The notes: generated by a model not told the origin, from the sequence alone. Shown: positions 1 through 6,349, counted from the first letter of the stretch. The stretch is 8,717 nt of DNA from Bacteroidota bacterium (GCA_018267355.1 JAFDYP010000041.1:1-8717); one strand, 5' to 3'. Numbers and translations: made by a program.

Positions 1-572
1 GTGTCGTTGCCCCAGACCTTATTGAGTATCTCCTCCCGCTTGAAGACACGGCCCGGCTTGCTGGCCAGCAGGCACAGCAGCTCAAACTCCTTGCGCGGCA
101 GGTTGATGTCGCGGCCCTCCTGTATCACCTTATACTTCTCACGGTCTATCTCTATGTTGGCCACCTTGATATTGCTCACTTGAGCGCCATCGTCCAGCCT
201 GCGCATCAGTGCATGCACACGGGTGGTAAAGACCTTTGGTTTGATAGGCTTGGTGATATAGTCATCCGCACCTGACTCGAGGCCCGCTATCTGTGAGTAG
301 TCCTCGTCTCTCGCAGAGAGGAAGGTGATCAGTGTATTCTTAAACTCAGGCATAGCGCGTAGCTCGCGGCAGGTAGTGATGCCATCCTTTACCGGCATCA
401 TCATGTCCAGTACGATGAGGTGCGGGCGTACCTTCTTGGCTATCTGTATACCGTCTGCGCCATTGGTGGCTGTGTATACCCAGAAGCCTTCCTTCTCCAG
501 GCTATACTTCATAAACTCCAGTACATCTGGCTCATCATCTACCAGCAGTACCTTAAAGTCATTCATCTCCAT
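1..572 (-). CDS. OmpR/PhoB-family response regulator, C-terminus cut by window edge
   Basis: This is a two-component response regulator: a sensor kinase phosphorylates the receiver domain, and a C-terminal winged helix binds DNA. The frame is open to the left edge, giving 190 complete codons; the family is usually about 230 residues, so roughly 40 are missing. Counting from the ATG at 572, the receiver spans about residues 5-122, with the acidic pair D12/D13, phospho-acceptor D56 in LIVLDMMMP, switch residue S86 and K108 in DDYITKP. The winged-helix domain begins near residue 133 and retains the family pattern INLPRKEFELL. Two starts are possible, 572 (MEMNDF) and 566 (MNDF). I prefer 572 because it lies 17 nt after a -7 box, the spacing seen at two other genes here. 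The GGAG before the 566 ATG touches the codon and is too close to act as a ribosome site. No kinase gene is visible; it may lie beyond the left edge. Confidence 0.93.
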   Translation of the reverse strand, partial: MEMNDFKVLLVDDEPDVLEFMKYSLEKEGFWVYTATNGADGIQIAKKVRPHLIVLDMMMPVKDGITTCRELRAMPEFKNTLITFLSARDEDYSQIAGLESGADDYITKPIKPKVFTTRVHALMRRLDDGAQVSNIKVANIEIDREKYKVIQEGRDINLPRKEFELLCLLASKPGRVFKREEILNKVWGND

Positions 573-589
573 ACCATGCTATTTGCCCG

Positions 590-618
590 CAAACCTATTG
601 ACAGAATGTTACCTCAAA
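590..618 (-). promoter_or_regulatory. Bacteroidota-type promoter of the response regulator
   Basis: On the minus strand, TAGGTTTG (590-597) matches the -7 consensus TAnnTTTG exactly. A TTTG (615-618) lies 17 nt upstream as a -33 element, at the short end of the spacing reported for Bacteroidota. Transcription would begin near 583, leaving a leader of about 11 nt before the ATG at 572. It is the only promoter in this window with both elements clearly present. Confidence 0.6.
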
Positions 619-653
619 GTTAAGATTAGCGGGGACGCTATGAGCATTGAATA

Positions 654-681
654 TTATCTATGTGTGAGGGCCGGTAGATAA
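654..681. repeat. Inverted repeat between coaD and the response regulator
   Basis: Perfect 7-bp arms, TTATCTA at 654-660 and TAGATAA at 675-681, flank a 14-base GC-rich loop. The repeat lies 6 bp past the coaD stop codon and about 35 bp upstream of the response regulator's -33 element. It could be a weak coaD terminator, but the stem is AT-rich and no T-run follows on the minus strand. It could also be an operator for the response regulator gene. A chance repeat is possible. Confidence 0.3.
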
Positions 682-687
682 AGAAGC

Positions 688-1170
688 CTACACATTGCGC
701 CTTGTGGCCTCCAGTCTGTCTATCACCGTAGCAGGAACCATAGCAGCTATATCATGATGCGCCTGCCAGAGCTGCCATACTGCAGATGAACTGATGTGCC
801 CTTTATCCTTACTGCAAGGCATCCAGAACGTCTCCAGAGAGTGGTCTATCAAGTCATTGATCTCATGTATCATCCATTCGTAGCCAAAGTCCTCGGCATT
901 ACGGATACCACGCACGATCACCTTGGTGCCATGCTCCCGGGCAAAGTCAGCCAGCAGCCCTTCGTACGAGCTGATAGTTACATTGGGCAAATGCCCGAGT
1001 GAAGTCTTCGCCATCATCACTCGCTCCTCTAAGGTAAAGTGGTATTGCTTCAGCGGATTGATACCGATGGCAGCGATCACATGGTCAAAGATGCCGGCAG
1101 CCCGGGTGATGATGTCTATATGCCCATAGGTAATCGGGTCTCCGGAGAAAGGATAGATAGCGGTCTTCAT
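688..1170 (-). CDS. coaD: Phosphopantetheine adenylyltransferase (CoaD) with a variant signature motif
   Basis: CoaD transfers AMP from ATP to 4'-phosphopantetheine to form dephospho-CoA, the penultimate cytosolic step of coenzyme A synthesis. At 160 residues it is the usual family size (E. coli 159). Conserved features are H17 in TYGH, K41 before FTLEERV, R87 and R90 in VRGIRNAEDF, and ISSS at 126-129, which all correspond to nucleotide- or pantetheine-binding positions. The oddity is the N-terminal signature: the family has P-G-S/T-F-D-P, whereas residues 7-12 here read PFSGDP, so the glycine and phenylalanine flanking the serine have changed places. The rest of the protein looks intact, so I judge it a divergent but functional CoaD rather than a decayed one. 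Its ATG overlaps the upstream stop as ATGA, which implies translational coupling. It ends in TAG and is the last gene of the operon. Confidence 0.93.
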   Translation of the reverse strand: MKTAIYPFSGDPITYGHIDIITRAAGIFDHVIAAIGINPLKQYHFTLEERVMMAKTSLGHLPNVTISSYEGLLADFAREHGTKVIVRGIRNAEDFGYEWMIHEINDLIDHSLETFWMPCSKDKGHISSSAVWQLWQAHHDIAAMVPATVIDRLEATRRNV

Positions 1171-1781
1171 GTTAGTAGGGTTAGTTCTTGAGCGAGGTTG
1201 ATACGCGCCTGTGCTCCATAGCGGCGATGGAAGTAGTCTGTGAGATATATCCTCTCTCTCCGCAATGTAGCCTCCACAAATTTGCGGCGGCCGGCATTGT
1301 AGATCAAGTCAGGATAGATGTTGTATTCCTTGCGCACTGCTGCTATATAGATGCCATAGTGTTCAGCAGGCGCGCCGAGTATTGCCATATCCGCATCGAG
1401 GAATAGCTGTGTTTCTGCATCACTGCTCTCATGCGTAGCAGTAGCCTCTATCATAGTGGCCACACAATCTGTGAGCGCTTTATCCCCATCCCATTGGTAC
1501 AGCATATTCGCGGCATGATCAGCACTTCTTTTCTCATTGTCACCCCGCAGCGCGCTATAGATGATATCATGAAAGAAAAGGGCAAACACAGTAGCCGTTG
1601 GCACCTTGCCTACATAGTACTCATGCAGGTCTGCATATACATCACAAAGATGCTGAAGGGTATGATAGTGACGAGACGGCGCACTGTAGGCTGCCTCTAT
1701 ATGCGCCCACTCTGCAGCGCCATCAGCGGATAGCCATGTACAGGCAGAGATCCACAGCGCCTTGAGATCTATAGTGTTCAT
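1167..1781 (-). CDS. HD-superfamily metal-dependent phosphohydrolase (COG4339-like)
   Basis: This 204-residue protein resembles the predicted HD-domain metal-dependent phosphohydrolases of COG4339, some of which older databases mislabel as NMDA-receptor subunit-like. The visible pattern is RHYHTLQHL (H40, H44), then FFHDIIY (H71, D72), NEKRSA at 82-87, a T-x-x-H at 114-117, and FLDADMAILG starting near 127 (D129, D131). These are the expected metal ligands and neighbouring conserved positions. The substrate is unknown; family membership suggests a nucleotide or other phosphoester, but nothing in the sequence identifies it. It is the middle gene of the operon: its ATG overlaps the MFS stop by ATGA, and its TGA overlaps the coaD ATG the same way. 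No Shine-Dalgarno precedes the start, so translation probably depends on coupling. Confidence 0.87.
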   Translation of the reverse strand: MNTIDLKALWISACTWLSADGAAEWAHIEAAYSAPSRHYHTLQHLCDVYADLHEYYVGKVPTATVFALFFHDIIYSALRGDNEKRSADHAANMLYQWDGDKALTDCVATMIEATATHESSDAETQLFLDADMAILGAPAEHYGIYIAAVRKEYNIYPDLIYNAGRRKFVEATLRRERIYLTDYFHRRYGAQARINLAQELTLLT

Positions 1782-3034
1782 TTGGTTTGTTTGATCAGGT
1801 GAGAAATAAAGAGTACCGCCATAACGCTAAATGGCGCTCCTACGGTAGCAATAGAAGTGCCGATGCTCATGCTATCGCGAAACACATATTGCGTCAGCAA
1901 AGCTACCAGTGCAGGGCCTAGGCTCATGCCGATCAGGTTCTGCAGCATGAGCATAAAGGCCGGTGCAGTGCTGCGCAGCTCATCCGGGCTGATGTCCTGC
2001 ACCATAGCCGCAGTGATGGCTACCGGCATGCTCAGCGTGAGCGACAGACAGCCCAATGCTATGAGCGTACCTGTCTGGGAACTACAGTACAGGATACTCA
2101 GAAAAGATACACCAGCCAAAGCTATCGTAAAAAGCATGGCGGTCATCCGGCCTTTGATGCCTTGGCTCTTAGAGAGTTGATCGCTGATGATACCACCCAG
2201 CACTGCGCCTATAGGTGAGATGCAGATCATGGAGATACCCAGCACTGTACCACTGGCCGCGAGGTCCATGTGATGCACACGCTGCAAATATGCAGGAAGC
2301 CAGACTCCAGCCGCATACACAGCTACATTAAACAATGCACTGGCAAAAGTCAGTTTCAAAAAGCGATACTGATGATGGCTGAGAAAGGCCTTGAAGGCTG
2401 TAGAGCCATTGCCAGTAGAAGAGGTCGCTGGCTGTGGCACTTTCACAAAGAACAGCAATGTAGCTACCAGCAGCCCAGGCAAGGCAAAGAACAGGAAGAG
2501 CAACTGCCAGTCATAGTTTACAAGGGAGAAGCTGGCCGCCAGGTGATGCAGACGGATAGCCTTCATAGCATAGCCGCCCAGCCAGTACGCCAGTCCCGAG
2601 CCCAGATAGATGCCCGTACAGTAGATACCGATAGCAGTAGATAGCCGCCGCTGGGAGAAGAGCGAGCGGATAATAGGATAGGCGGCCGGTGTCAAGGCAG
2701 CCTCGCCGATACCGACCCCTATACGACATAGTACCAACTGGCCAAATCCCGCTGCGGTAGCACAGAGGCCGGTCATCAGGCTCCACAGGCCTACACCTAG
2801 AGAGGCTATCCTGCCGCGCTGATATCGGTCTGCCCAGATGCCCATAGGGATAGCCATGAGCGCATAGAGGACAGCAAAGCCCGCACCTGCCAGCAGGCCC
2901 GACTGCACCTCAGATAGGTGCAGGTCCCGCTGGACATCATTCAGCAGAAGGTTCACCACATACCGGTCCATAAAGGACAGTGTGTAGGCTGCGGTCAGCA
3001 GCGCCAGTATCAGGTATTTGTTTCGCAGTAGCAT
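1778..3034 (-). CDS. MFS transporter, spinster-like family
   Basis: This is an inner-membrane transporter of the major facilitator superfamily, 418 residues from the ATG at 3034, with about 12 hydrophobic segments in two halves. Family marks include FMDR (21-24) at the end of helix 1, the loop 2-3 motif A around G65-x-x-x-D69-R70, and RIGVGIGEAALTPAAY (104-119). The last is typical of the spinster-like branch found in many Gram-negative bacteria. A polar central loop lies near residues 205-225. Substrate cannot be inferred; relatives are proposed to move lipids, sugars or aromatic compounds. An upstream TTG at 3055 would add seven residues, but it lies inside the exact -7 box at 3053-3060, so I choose the ATG at 3034. 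It is the first gene of the operon, and its TGA overlaps the next ATG. Confidence 0.9.
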   Translation of the reverse strand: MLLRNKYLILALLTAAYTLSFMDRYVVNLLLNDVQRDLHLSEVQSGLLAGAGFAVLYALMAIPMGIWADRYQRGRIASLGVGLWSLMTGLCATAAGFGQLVLCRIGVGIGEAALTPAAYPIIRSLFSQRRLSTAIGIYCTGIYLGSGLAYWLGGYAMKAIRLHHLAASFSLVNYDWQLLFLFFALPGLLVATLLFFVKVPQPATSSTGNGSTAFKAFLSHHQYRFLKLTFASALFNVAVYAAGVWLPAYLQRVHHMDLAASGTVLGISMICISPIGAVLGGIISDQLSKSQGIKGRMTAMLFTIALAGVSFLSILYCSSQTGTLIALGCLSLTLSMPVAITAAMVQDISPDELRSTAPAFMLMLQNLIGMSLGPALVALLTQYVFRDSMSIGTSIATVGAPFSVMAVLFISHLIKQTK

Positions 3035-3052
3035 AGCGTCGTATCTATGATG

Positions 3053-3060
3053 CAAACGTA
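3053..3060 (-). promoter_or_regulatory. -7 promoter box of the MFS-HD-coaD operon
   Basis: On the minus strand, TACGTTTG is an exact match to the Bacteroidota -7 consensus TAnnTTTG. I see no good -33 TTTG at 17-23 nt upstream. The box ends 18 nt before the ATG at 3034, implying a leader of roughly 11-12 nt, and it excludes the TTG at 3055 as a start. Confidence 0.5.
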
Positions 3061-3104
3061 CGGTGCCGGTAGGTCACGGTCATTGATGTATGATAAGGAA
3101 TGCA

Positions 3105-3683
3105 TCAGCGCATCAGGTCCTTGCGGATGCGGCTCAGCGATTCAGGTGTGACGCCCAGGTAGGAGGCGATATAATGATGAGGCACGAGGTTGATCAGGTC
3201 GGCGTAGATATCGAGTAGCTTCTCATAGCGGGCCTGCGCCGTATCATGCTGTAGCGAGTAGATACGCTCCATGGCCAGGATATAGTTATACTCAGCCATG
3301 CGTCGGCCCAGCTCCTGTATAGCGGGAGACTGCTCATAGAGCTCATACAGTTTGCTACGAGATATGAGTATCAGCTCTGTGTCTTGCAGGAAGTGGATGC
3401 TCTCTCGCGAAGGCCGCTGTGTCAGGAAGCTCTCAAAGGATGCCACCATCCTGTTGCGCTGTGGGAAGCAGAATTAAGAAGTGTACTCCTTATCATTCGC
3501 CAGATGATAGACACGTGCGATACCGCTGACCAAAAAGCCGATCCGGTGTGAGACCTCTCCCTCGCGGATGAAATAATCCCCACGGCCGTAGCCGGCCTCT
3601 GTACAGGAAGCAGCAAAGAGCGCCGCCTCGGCCTCACTCAGCCTGCCAAAGCCGGAAAGAAAAGTCAGGAAGGATTCATTCAT
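3105..3683 (-). pseudogene. Crp/Fnr-family regulator interrupted by an in-frame TAA
   Basis: Read through the stop, this is a 192-residue cyclic-nucleotide-binding-type regulator, the normal size of small Bacteroidota Crp/Fnr proteins. The N-terminal part (1-69) carries the beta-roll with YFIREGEV and GFLVSGIARVYH. The C-terminal part contains VASFESFL, the linker helix and a short helix-turn-helix end reading YIASYLGVTPESLSRIRK. Codon 70, at 3474-3476, is TAA. The sequences on either side are in the same frame, so there is no indel. A single base change (for example CAA, GAA or AAA to TAA) explains it. An internal ATG at 3449 could start a 114-residue C-terminal fragment lacking most of the sensor domain. 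The gene diverges from the methyltransferase. It could be a recent pseudogene, a sequencing error or, less likely, a readthrough codon. Its own stop is TGA. Confidence 0.85.
3474..3476 (-). other. Internal nonsense codon (TAA) of the Crp/Fnr-like gene
   Basis: TAA replaces codon 70, between KEYTS and FCFPQRNRMVASFES. The distance from the ATG at 3683 to the internal ATG at 3449 is 234 bases, exactly 78 codons, which shows that both halves share one frame. Confidence 0.9.
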
Positions 3684-3698
3684 CGCAGGTCATGTCTT

Positions 3699-3706
3699 TA
3701 TATTTG
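3699..3706 (+). promoter_or_regulatory. -7 promoter box of the methyltransferase gene
   Basis: TATATTTG is an exact TAnnTTTG match on the plus strand, 17 nt before the TTG start at 3724. No clear -33 element is seen. It sits in the 40-bp gap shared with the divergent Crp-like gene, so regulator binding here could affect both. On the minus strand the only candidate for the Crp-like gene is an imperfect CTATTTTG at 3712-3719. Confidence 0.5.
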
Positions 3707-3723
3707 CCACACAAAATAGCAGT

Positions 3724-4413
3724 TTGCGATTCAAAACCACAGAGCACGAACTCACGATAGGCGAAAGGCTGTACCGCATCCTATCCGTCACCAACTTTGA
3801 CGAGCTCTACGATGAGCTGGTAGCAAAGGGTCTGCAACATGAAGAGGTGGCAGATGAGCGTATCCCCTACTGGGCAGAGCTATGGCCCTCGGCATTGGGC
3901 CTGGCGCAGCATATCGCAGCCTATCCTCATCTCGTCACTGGTAAACAAACATTGGAGATCGGCGGTGGATTAGGCTTGCCGGCGCTGGAGGCTGGTGCTG
4001 TGGGAGCACAAGTCATCTCCACAGACTATCTGCAGGATGCGGTAGACTTTGCGAAAGAGAATGCTGTGAGAAATGGCATCAGCAATATAGCTTTTCAAAT
4101 ACTCGACTGGAGAAAACCATCCGGCATAGAGCAATGTGAAGTGCTGTTAGCTTCAGATGTAGCCTATGAGCGCAAACAGTTTGAGCCACTGCTCGCGGCC
4201 TTTGATACGCTCGTCAAACCCAATGGCCTGATCCTCCTCAGCGAACCCAACCGCTACATAGCAGAACCACTGATCGCAGAGCTACATGCAGTGGGCTACG
4301 AGCTAAAGAAGTTTTCCTACGAAGTAGAGATAAGAGAAGAGAAAAGTAAAGTCTCCGTCTATGAGATACAACGCATCAGCGAAGTCAAACTAGCAAGCGG
4401 TACAAGTGTTTGA
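3724..4413 (+). CDS. Class I SAM-dependent methyltransferase, Methyltransf_16/METTL-like
   Basis: This is a 229-residue cytosolic methyltransferase. SAM-binding motif I is LEIGGGLGLPALEAG (77-91), followed by an acidic residue after strand 2 (ISTDYL) and a motif II/IV region LLASDVAYER. PYWAELWPSA (48-57) before motif I is typical of the Methyltransf_16-type group that includes lysine methyltransferases of the METTL20/21 kind and nicotinamide N-methyltransferase-like proteins. Substrate is therefore uncertain; a protein lysine is a reasonable guess only. The start is TTG. No in-frame ATG lies upstream, and the -7 box at 3699-3706 leaves only a short leader, which favours this TTG. It is the only plus-strand gene in the window and converges on the oxidoreductase with a 39-bp gap. 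Confidence 0.87.
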   Translation: MRFKTTEHELTIGERLYRILSVTNFDELYDELVAKGLQHEEVADERIPYWAELWPSALGLAQHIAAYPHLVTGKQTLEIGGGLGLPALEAGAVGAQVISTDYLQDAVDFAKENAVRNGISNIAFQILDWRKPSGIEQCEVLLASDVAYERKQFEPLLAAFDTLVKPNGLILLSEPNRYIAEPLIAELHAVGYELKKFSYEVEIREEKSKVSVYEIQRISEVKLASGTSV

Positions 4414-4414
4414 C

Positions 4415-4449
4415 AATATCTCTTGCCTCAAGTCTCACATCTCACGTCT
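4415..4449. repeat. Degenerate 7-bp tandem repeat in the convergent gap
   Basis: Three consecutive 7-mers, CAAGTCT, CACATCT and CACGTCT (4429-4449), follow two looser units (AATATCT, CTTGCCT) with the same CT ending. It fills almost the whole gap between the two convergent genes. No hairpin terminator is evident in this gap. Confidence 0.45.
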
Positions 4450-4452
4450 GCT

Positions 4453-5472
4453 CTACCAGGTCACAGTGATCTTGCCCACCGTCTTCCTGCCCTCTAGCGC
4501 TGCGTGCGCTTCTGCCAGTTGAGCTACCGGATATACTCCGCCCACCAACGGCTTGAAGATGCCTTGCTCATGTAGTGTGACTACTTCTTTGAGGCAGCGT
4601 GCCAGAGTCGTAGGTTTATTATCTGCTATCCGCAGCATATTGACACCGATGATCGCCCGGGAGGTAGACATGAACTGTATCGGATGATATAAGCCAAAGC
4701 CCAGCAGCGTACTGATCTTGCCAAAGATATTCTGCCCTGTGATAGTAGAGGCACCATAACACACGATGCGGCCGCCGCCATGTATGAGTGAGCGGAAACC
4801 TTTCTTCACATTGCTACCACCCACAGCATCAAAGATCGCATCTACTCCTACACCACTGGTCTTGTCTCTGATCACCTGCTCAAAGTCCTCTGTCTGATAG
4901 TTGATCGCATGATGCACGCCAGCTTCCTGTAGCATCTTTAGTTTCGACTCGGAGCCGGCTGTAGCAAATATCTCACACTTCTTATACCGCGCGTATTGCA
5001 CCAGTGCAGTGCCCACGCCTCCGGCAGCCGAATGGATGAGGACACGGTCTCCTTCTTGTATATTGGCGGCCTCTGCGGCGGCGTAGTATGCCGTGCAGTA
5101 TTGTGTGGTGAGCGCTGTCGCCTCGCCTATGGGCATATCATCTGATATTTTGGCTATCGCCAATGCATTGCCCACAGCATACTCCGCATAGCCACCGAAA
5201 CGGGTGAGTGCGGTGACGCGGTCGCCTACCTTTACGCTCTGCACATCCGGCGCTACCTCTGTGATGCGGCCTACTACATCATAGCCGAGTATGGCGGGGA
5301 TCGGCGGTGCATCCTGATACATACCCTCGCGCGCTACTACATCGGCAAAGTTGAGTCCGAAGCCTTCTACCTTGATCAGGACTTCTCCTGCCTGTATCTT
5401 AGGTACAGGCACTTCTCTGATCTCAAATGCTTTGGCGGCATCGCCGGTGCGTACGAGTACGGCTGCTTTCAT
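4453..5472 (-). CDS. MDR-superfamily quinone oxidoreductase-like enzyme, NADPH-dependent
   Basis: This 339-residue protein belongs to the medium-chain dehydrogenase/reductase superfamily, in the zinc-free quinone oxidoreductase/VAT-1-like branch. It is expected to reduce quinones or activated carbonyl/enone compounds with NADPH in the cytosol. The N-terminal GroES-like domain includes LNFADVVAREG (40-50), PAILGYDVVG (59-68) and VKVGDRV (80-86). The Rossmann domain carries the nucleotide-binding HSAAGGVG at 147-154. No cluster of structural zinc cysteines and no GHE zinc motif is present, which supports the zinc-free assignment. The C-terminus ends in the family-like GRKTVGKITVTW. It appears to be a single-gene unit with its own promoter; a 112-bp gap separates it from purQ. 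Substrate cannot be specified. Confidence 0.9.
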   Translation of the reverse strand: MKAAVLVRTGDAAKAFEIREVPVPKIQAGEVLIKVEGFGLNFADVVAREGMYQDAPPIPAILGYDVVGRITEVAPDVQSVKVGDRVTALTRFGGYAEYAVGNALAIAKISDDMPIGEATALTTQYCTAYYAAAEAANIQEGDRVLIHSAAGGVGTALVQYARYKKCEIFATAGSESKLKMLQEAGVHHAINYQTEDFEQVIRDKTSGVGVDAIFDAVGGSNVKKGFRSLIHGGGRIVCYGASTITGQNIFGKISTLLGFGLYHPIQFMSTSRAIIGVNMLRIADNKPTTLARCLKEVVTLHEQGIFKPLVGGVYPVAQLAEAHAALEGRKTVGKITVTW

Positions 5473-5486
5473 GCGTGGTGGGTTTT

Positions 5487-5501
5487 GATATAGCTAATAT
5501 C
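5487..5501. promoter_or_regulatory. Small inverted repeat in the oxidoreductase leader
   Basis: GATAT-AGCTA-ATATC forms 5-bp inverted arms with a 5-base centre, which itself overlaps a TAGCTA palindrome. It lies between the predicted transcription start and the ATG, where a repressor site could act. It is short and AT-rich, so chance is a real alternative. Confidence 0.2.
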
Positions 5502-5512
5502 ACTGTCAGACG

Positions 5513-5522
5513 TGCTGCAGCA
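5513..5522. promoter_or_regulatory. Perfect 10-bp palindrome at the oxidoreductase transcription start
   Basis: TGCTGCAGCA is self-complementary and overlaps the last two bases of the -7 box, covering the predicted start of transcription near 5514. That position would suit a repressor operator. No regulator for it is identified here. Confidence 0.25.
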
Positions 5523-5528
5523 AACATA
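5521..5528 (-). promoter_or_regulatory. -7 promoter box of the oxidoreductase gene
   Basis: On the minus strand, TATGTTTG exactly matches TAnnTTTG. An imperfect TTTA at 5545-5548 lies 16 nt upstream as a possible -33 element. The start codon is 48 nt downstream, giving a longer leader (about 40 nt) than the other promoters in this window. Confidence 0.5.
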
Positions 5529-5540
5529 ATTGCATCAAGA

Positions 5541-5563
5541 TAAGTAAACGCCGTAAATCCGGC
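5541..5563 (-). terminator. Weak hairpin downstream of purQ, possible terminator
   Basis: On the minus strand a 4-bp GC stem (GCCG/CGGC at 5560-5563 and 5550-5553) with a 6-base loop is followed by the T-rich GTTTACTTATC. It is placed about 20 bp after the purQ stop. The stem is too short to be convincing, and it overlaps the oxidoreductase promoter region. Confidence 0.2.
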
Positions 5564-5584
5564 TATCAAAAGCTACCCCAGGGA

Positions 5585-6322
5585 CTAGTAAGAAGAGATC
5601 GCCTTGCGTGGCTCGAGCTCTGTGCTCAGCACAGACTCTATCAGAGACTGGAATATCTGCCTGCCATCTGTATTGCCTAGGTCTGCCTCTGAGGCGCGCT
5701 CAGGGTGTGGCATCATACCGTATACATTACGGCCTTCATTGCAGATGCCGGCTATATTCTCCAGAGAGCCATTAGGGTTGGCTTCTTCAGTGATGTTGCC
5801 ATTGGCATCGCAGTAGCGGAATATCACCTGATCATTATCCTTTAGCTTTTGCATAGTAGCGGCATCAGCATAGTAGCGGCCATCGCCATGTGCTATAGGC
5901 ACCTTGAGTACCGTGCCCGGCTTTATAGATTGAGTGAGGAGGGATTCTTTGGTCTGTGTTTTCAGATAGATGTTCTTGCAGACGTACTTCATATTGTTAT
6001 TGCGCAGCAGCGCACCCGGCAGCAGTCCTGCCTCACACAGTATCTGAAATCCATTGCAGATACCAAACACACGGCCACCATTATTGGCAAACTCGATCAC
6101 CGCATCCATGATAGGCGAAAAGCGAGCGATAGCGCCTGTGCGCAGGTAGTCTCCATAGCTGAAGCCACCCGGCAGGATGATGCAGTCGCGATGTGTAAAG
6201 CCCTCGAGAGAAGTCTCTTTGTGAAAGATCGTCACTACCTCCTGGCCCATTACATTGCCGAGCACATGCACCATATCCCTATCACAGTTAGATCCCGGGA
6301 AAACTACCACTCCAAACTTCAT
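5585..6322 (-). CDS. purQ: Phosphoribosylformylglycinamidine synthase subunit I (PurQ)
   Basis: PurQ is the glutaminase subunit of FGAM synthase, the fourth step of de novo purine synthesis. It releases ammonia from glutamine for use by PurL, normally in a complex with PurS. The 245-residue protein is a class I glutamine amidotransferase: FPGSNCDRD (8-16), [12 protein letters not shown] (50-61), nucleophile C89 in GICNGFQ, and the H206/E208 pair in MMPHPER. A C-terminal tail ([14 protein letters not shown]) makes it somewhat longer than the roughly 225-230 residues common in the family. A separate PurQ implies the multi-subunit enzyme, so purL and purS should lie elsewhere; neither is here. 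It starts 27 bp after the membrane-protein stop with no -7 box between, so it is probably co-transcribed with the two genes upstream. The stop is TAG. Confidence 0.96.
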   Translation of the reverse strand: MKFGVVVFPGSNCDRDMVHVLGNVMGQEVVTIFHKETSLEGFTHRDCIILPGGFSYGDYLRTGAIARFSPIMDAVIEFANNGGRVFGICNGFQILCEAGLLPGALLRNNNMKYVCKNIYLKTQTKESLLTQSIKPGTVLKVPIAHGDGRYYADAATMQKLKDNDQVIFRYCDANGNITEEANPNGSLENIAGICNEGRNVYGMMPHPERASEADLGNTDGRQIFQSLIESVLSTELEPRKAISSY

Positions 6323-6349
6323 ATGATTATACTTTTCAGATTTTATATG

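Noticed and set aside
564..572. GGAG as a Shine-Dalgarno for the response regulator
   Set aside because: It directly abuts the ATG at 566 and is itself formed by the preceding ATG-GAG codons; other genes here have no such site.
325..681. A 118-codon plus-strand open frame opposite the response regulator
   Set aside because: It lies mostly antisense to the receiver domain and reads as low-complexity Ser-rich protein; it is a shadow.
3105..3683. A frameshift, or two separate genes, in the Crp-like region
   Set aside because: Both parts are in one frame exactly 78 codons apart, and together give the normal family length; a substitution explains it better.
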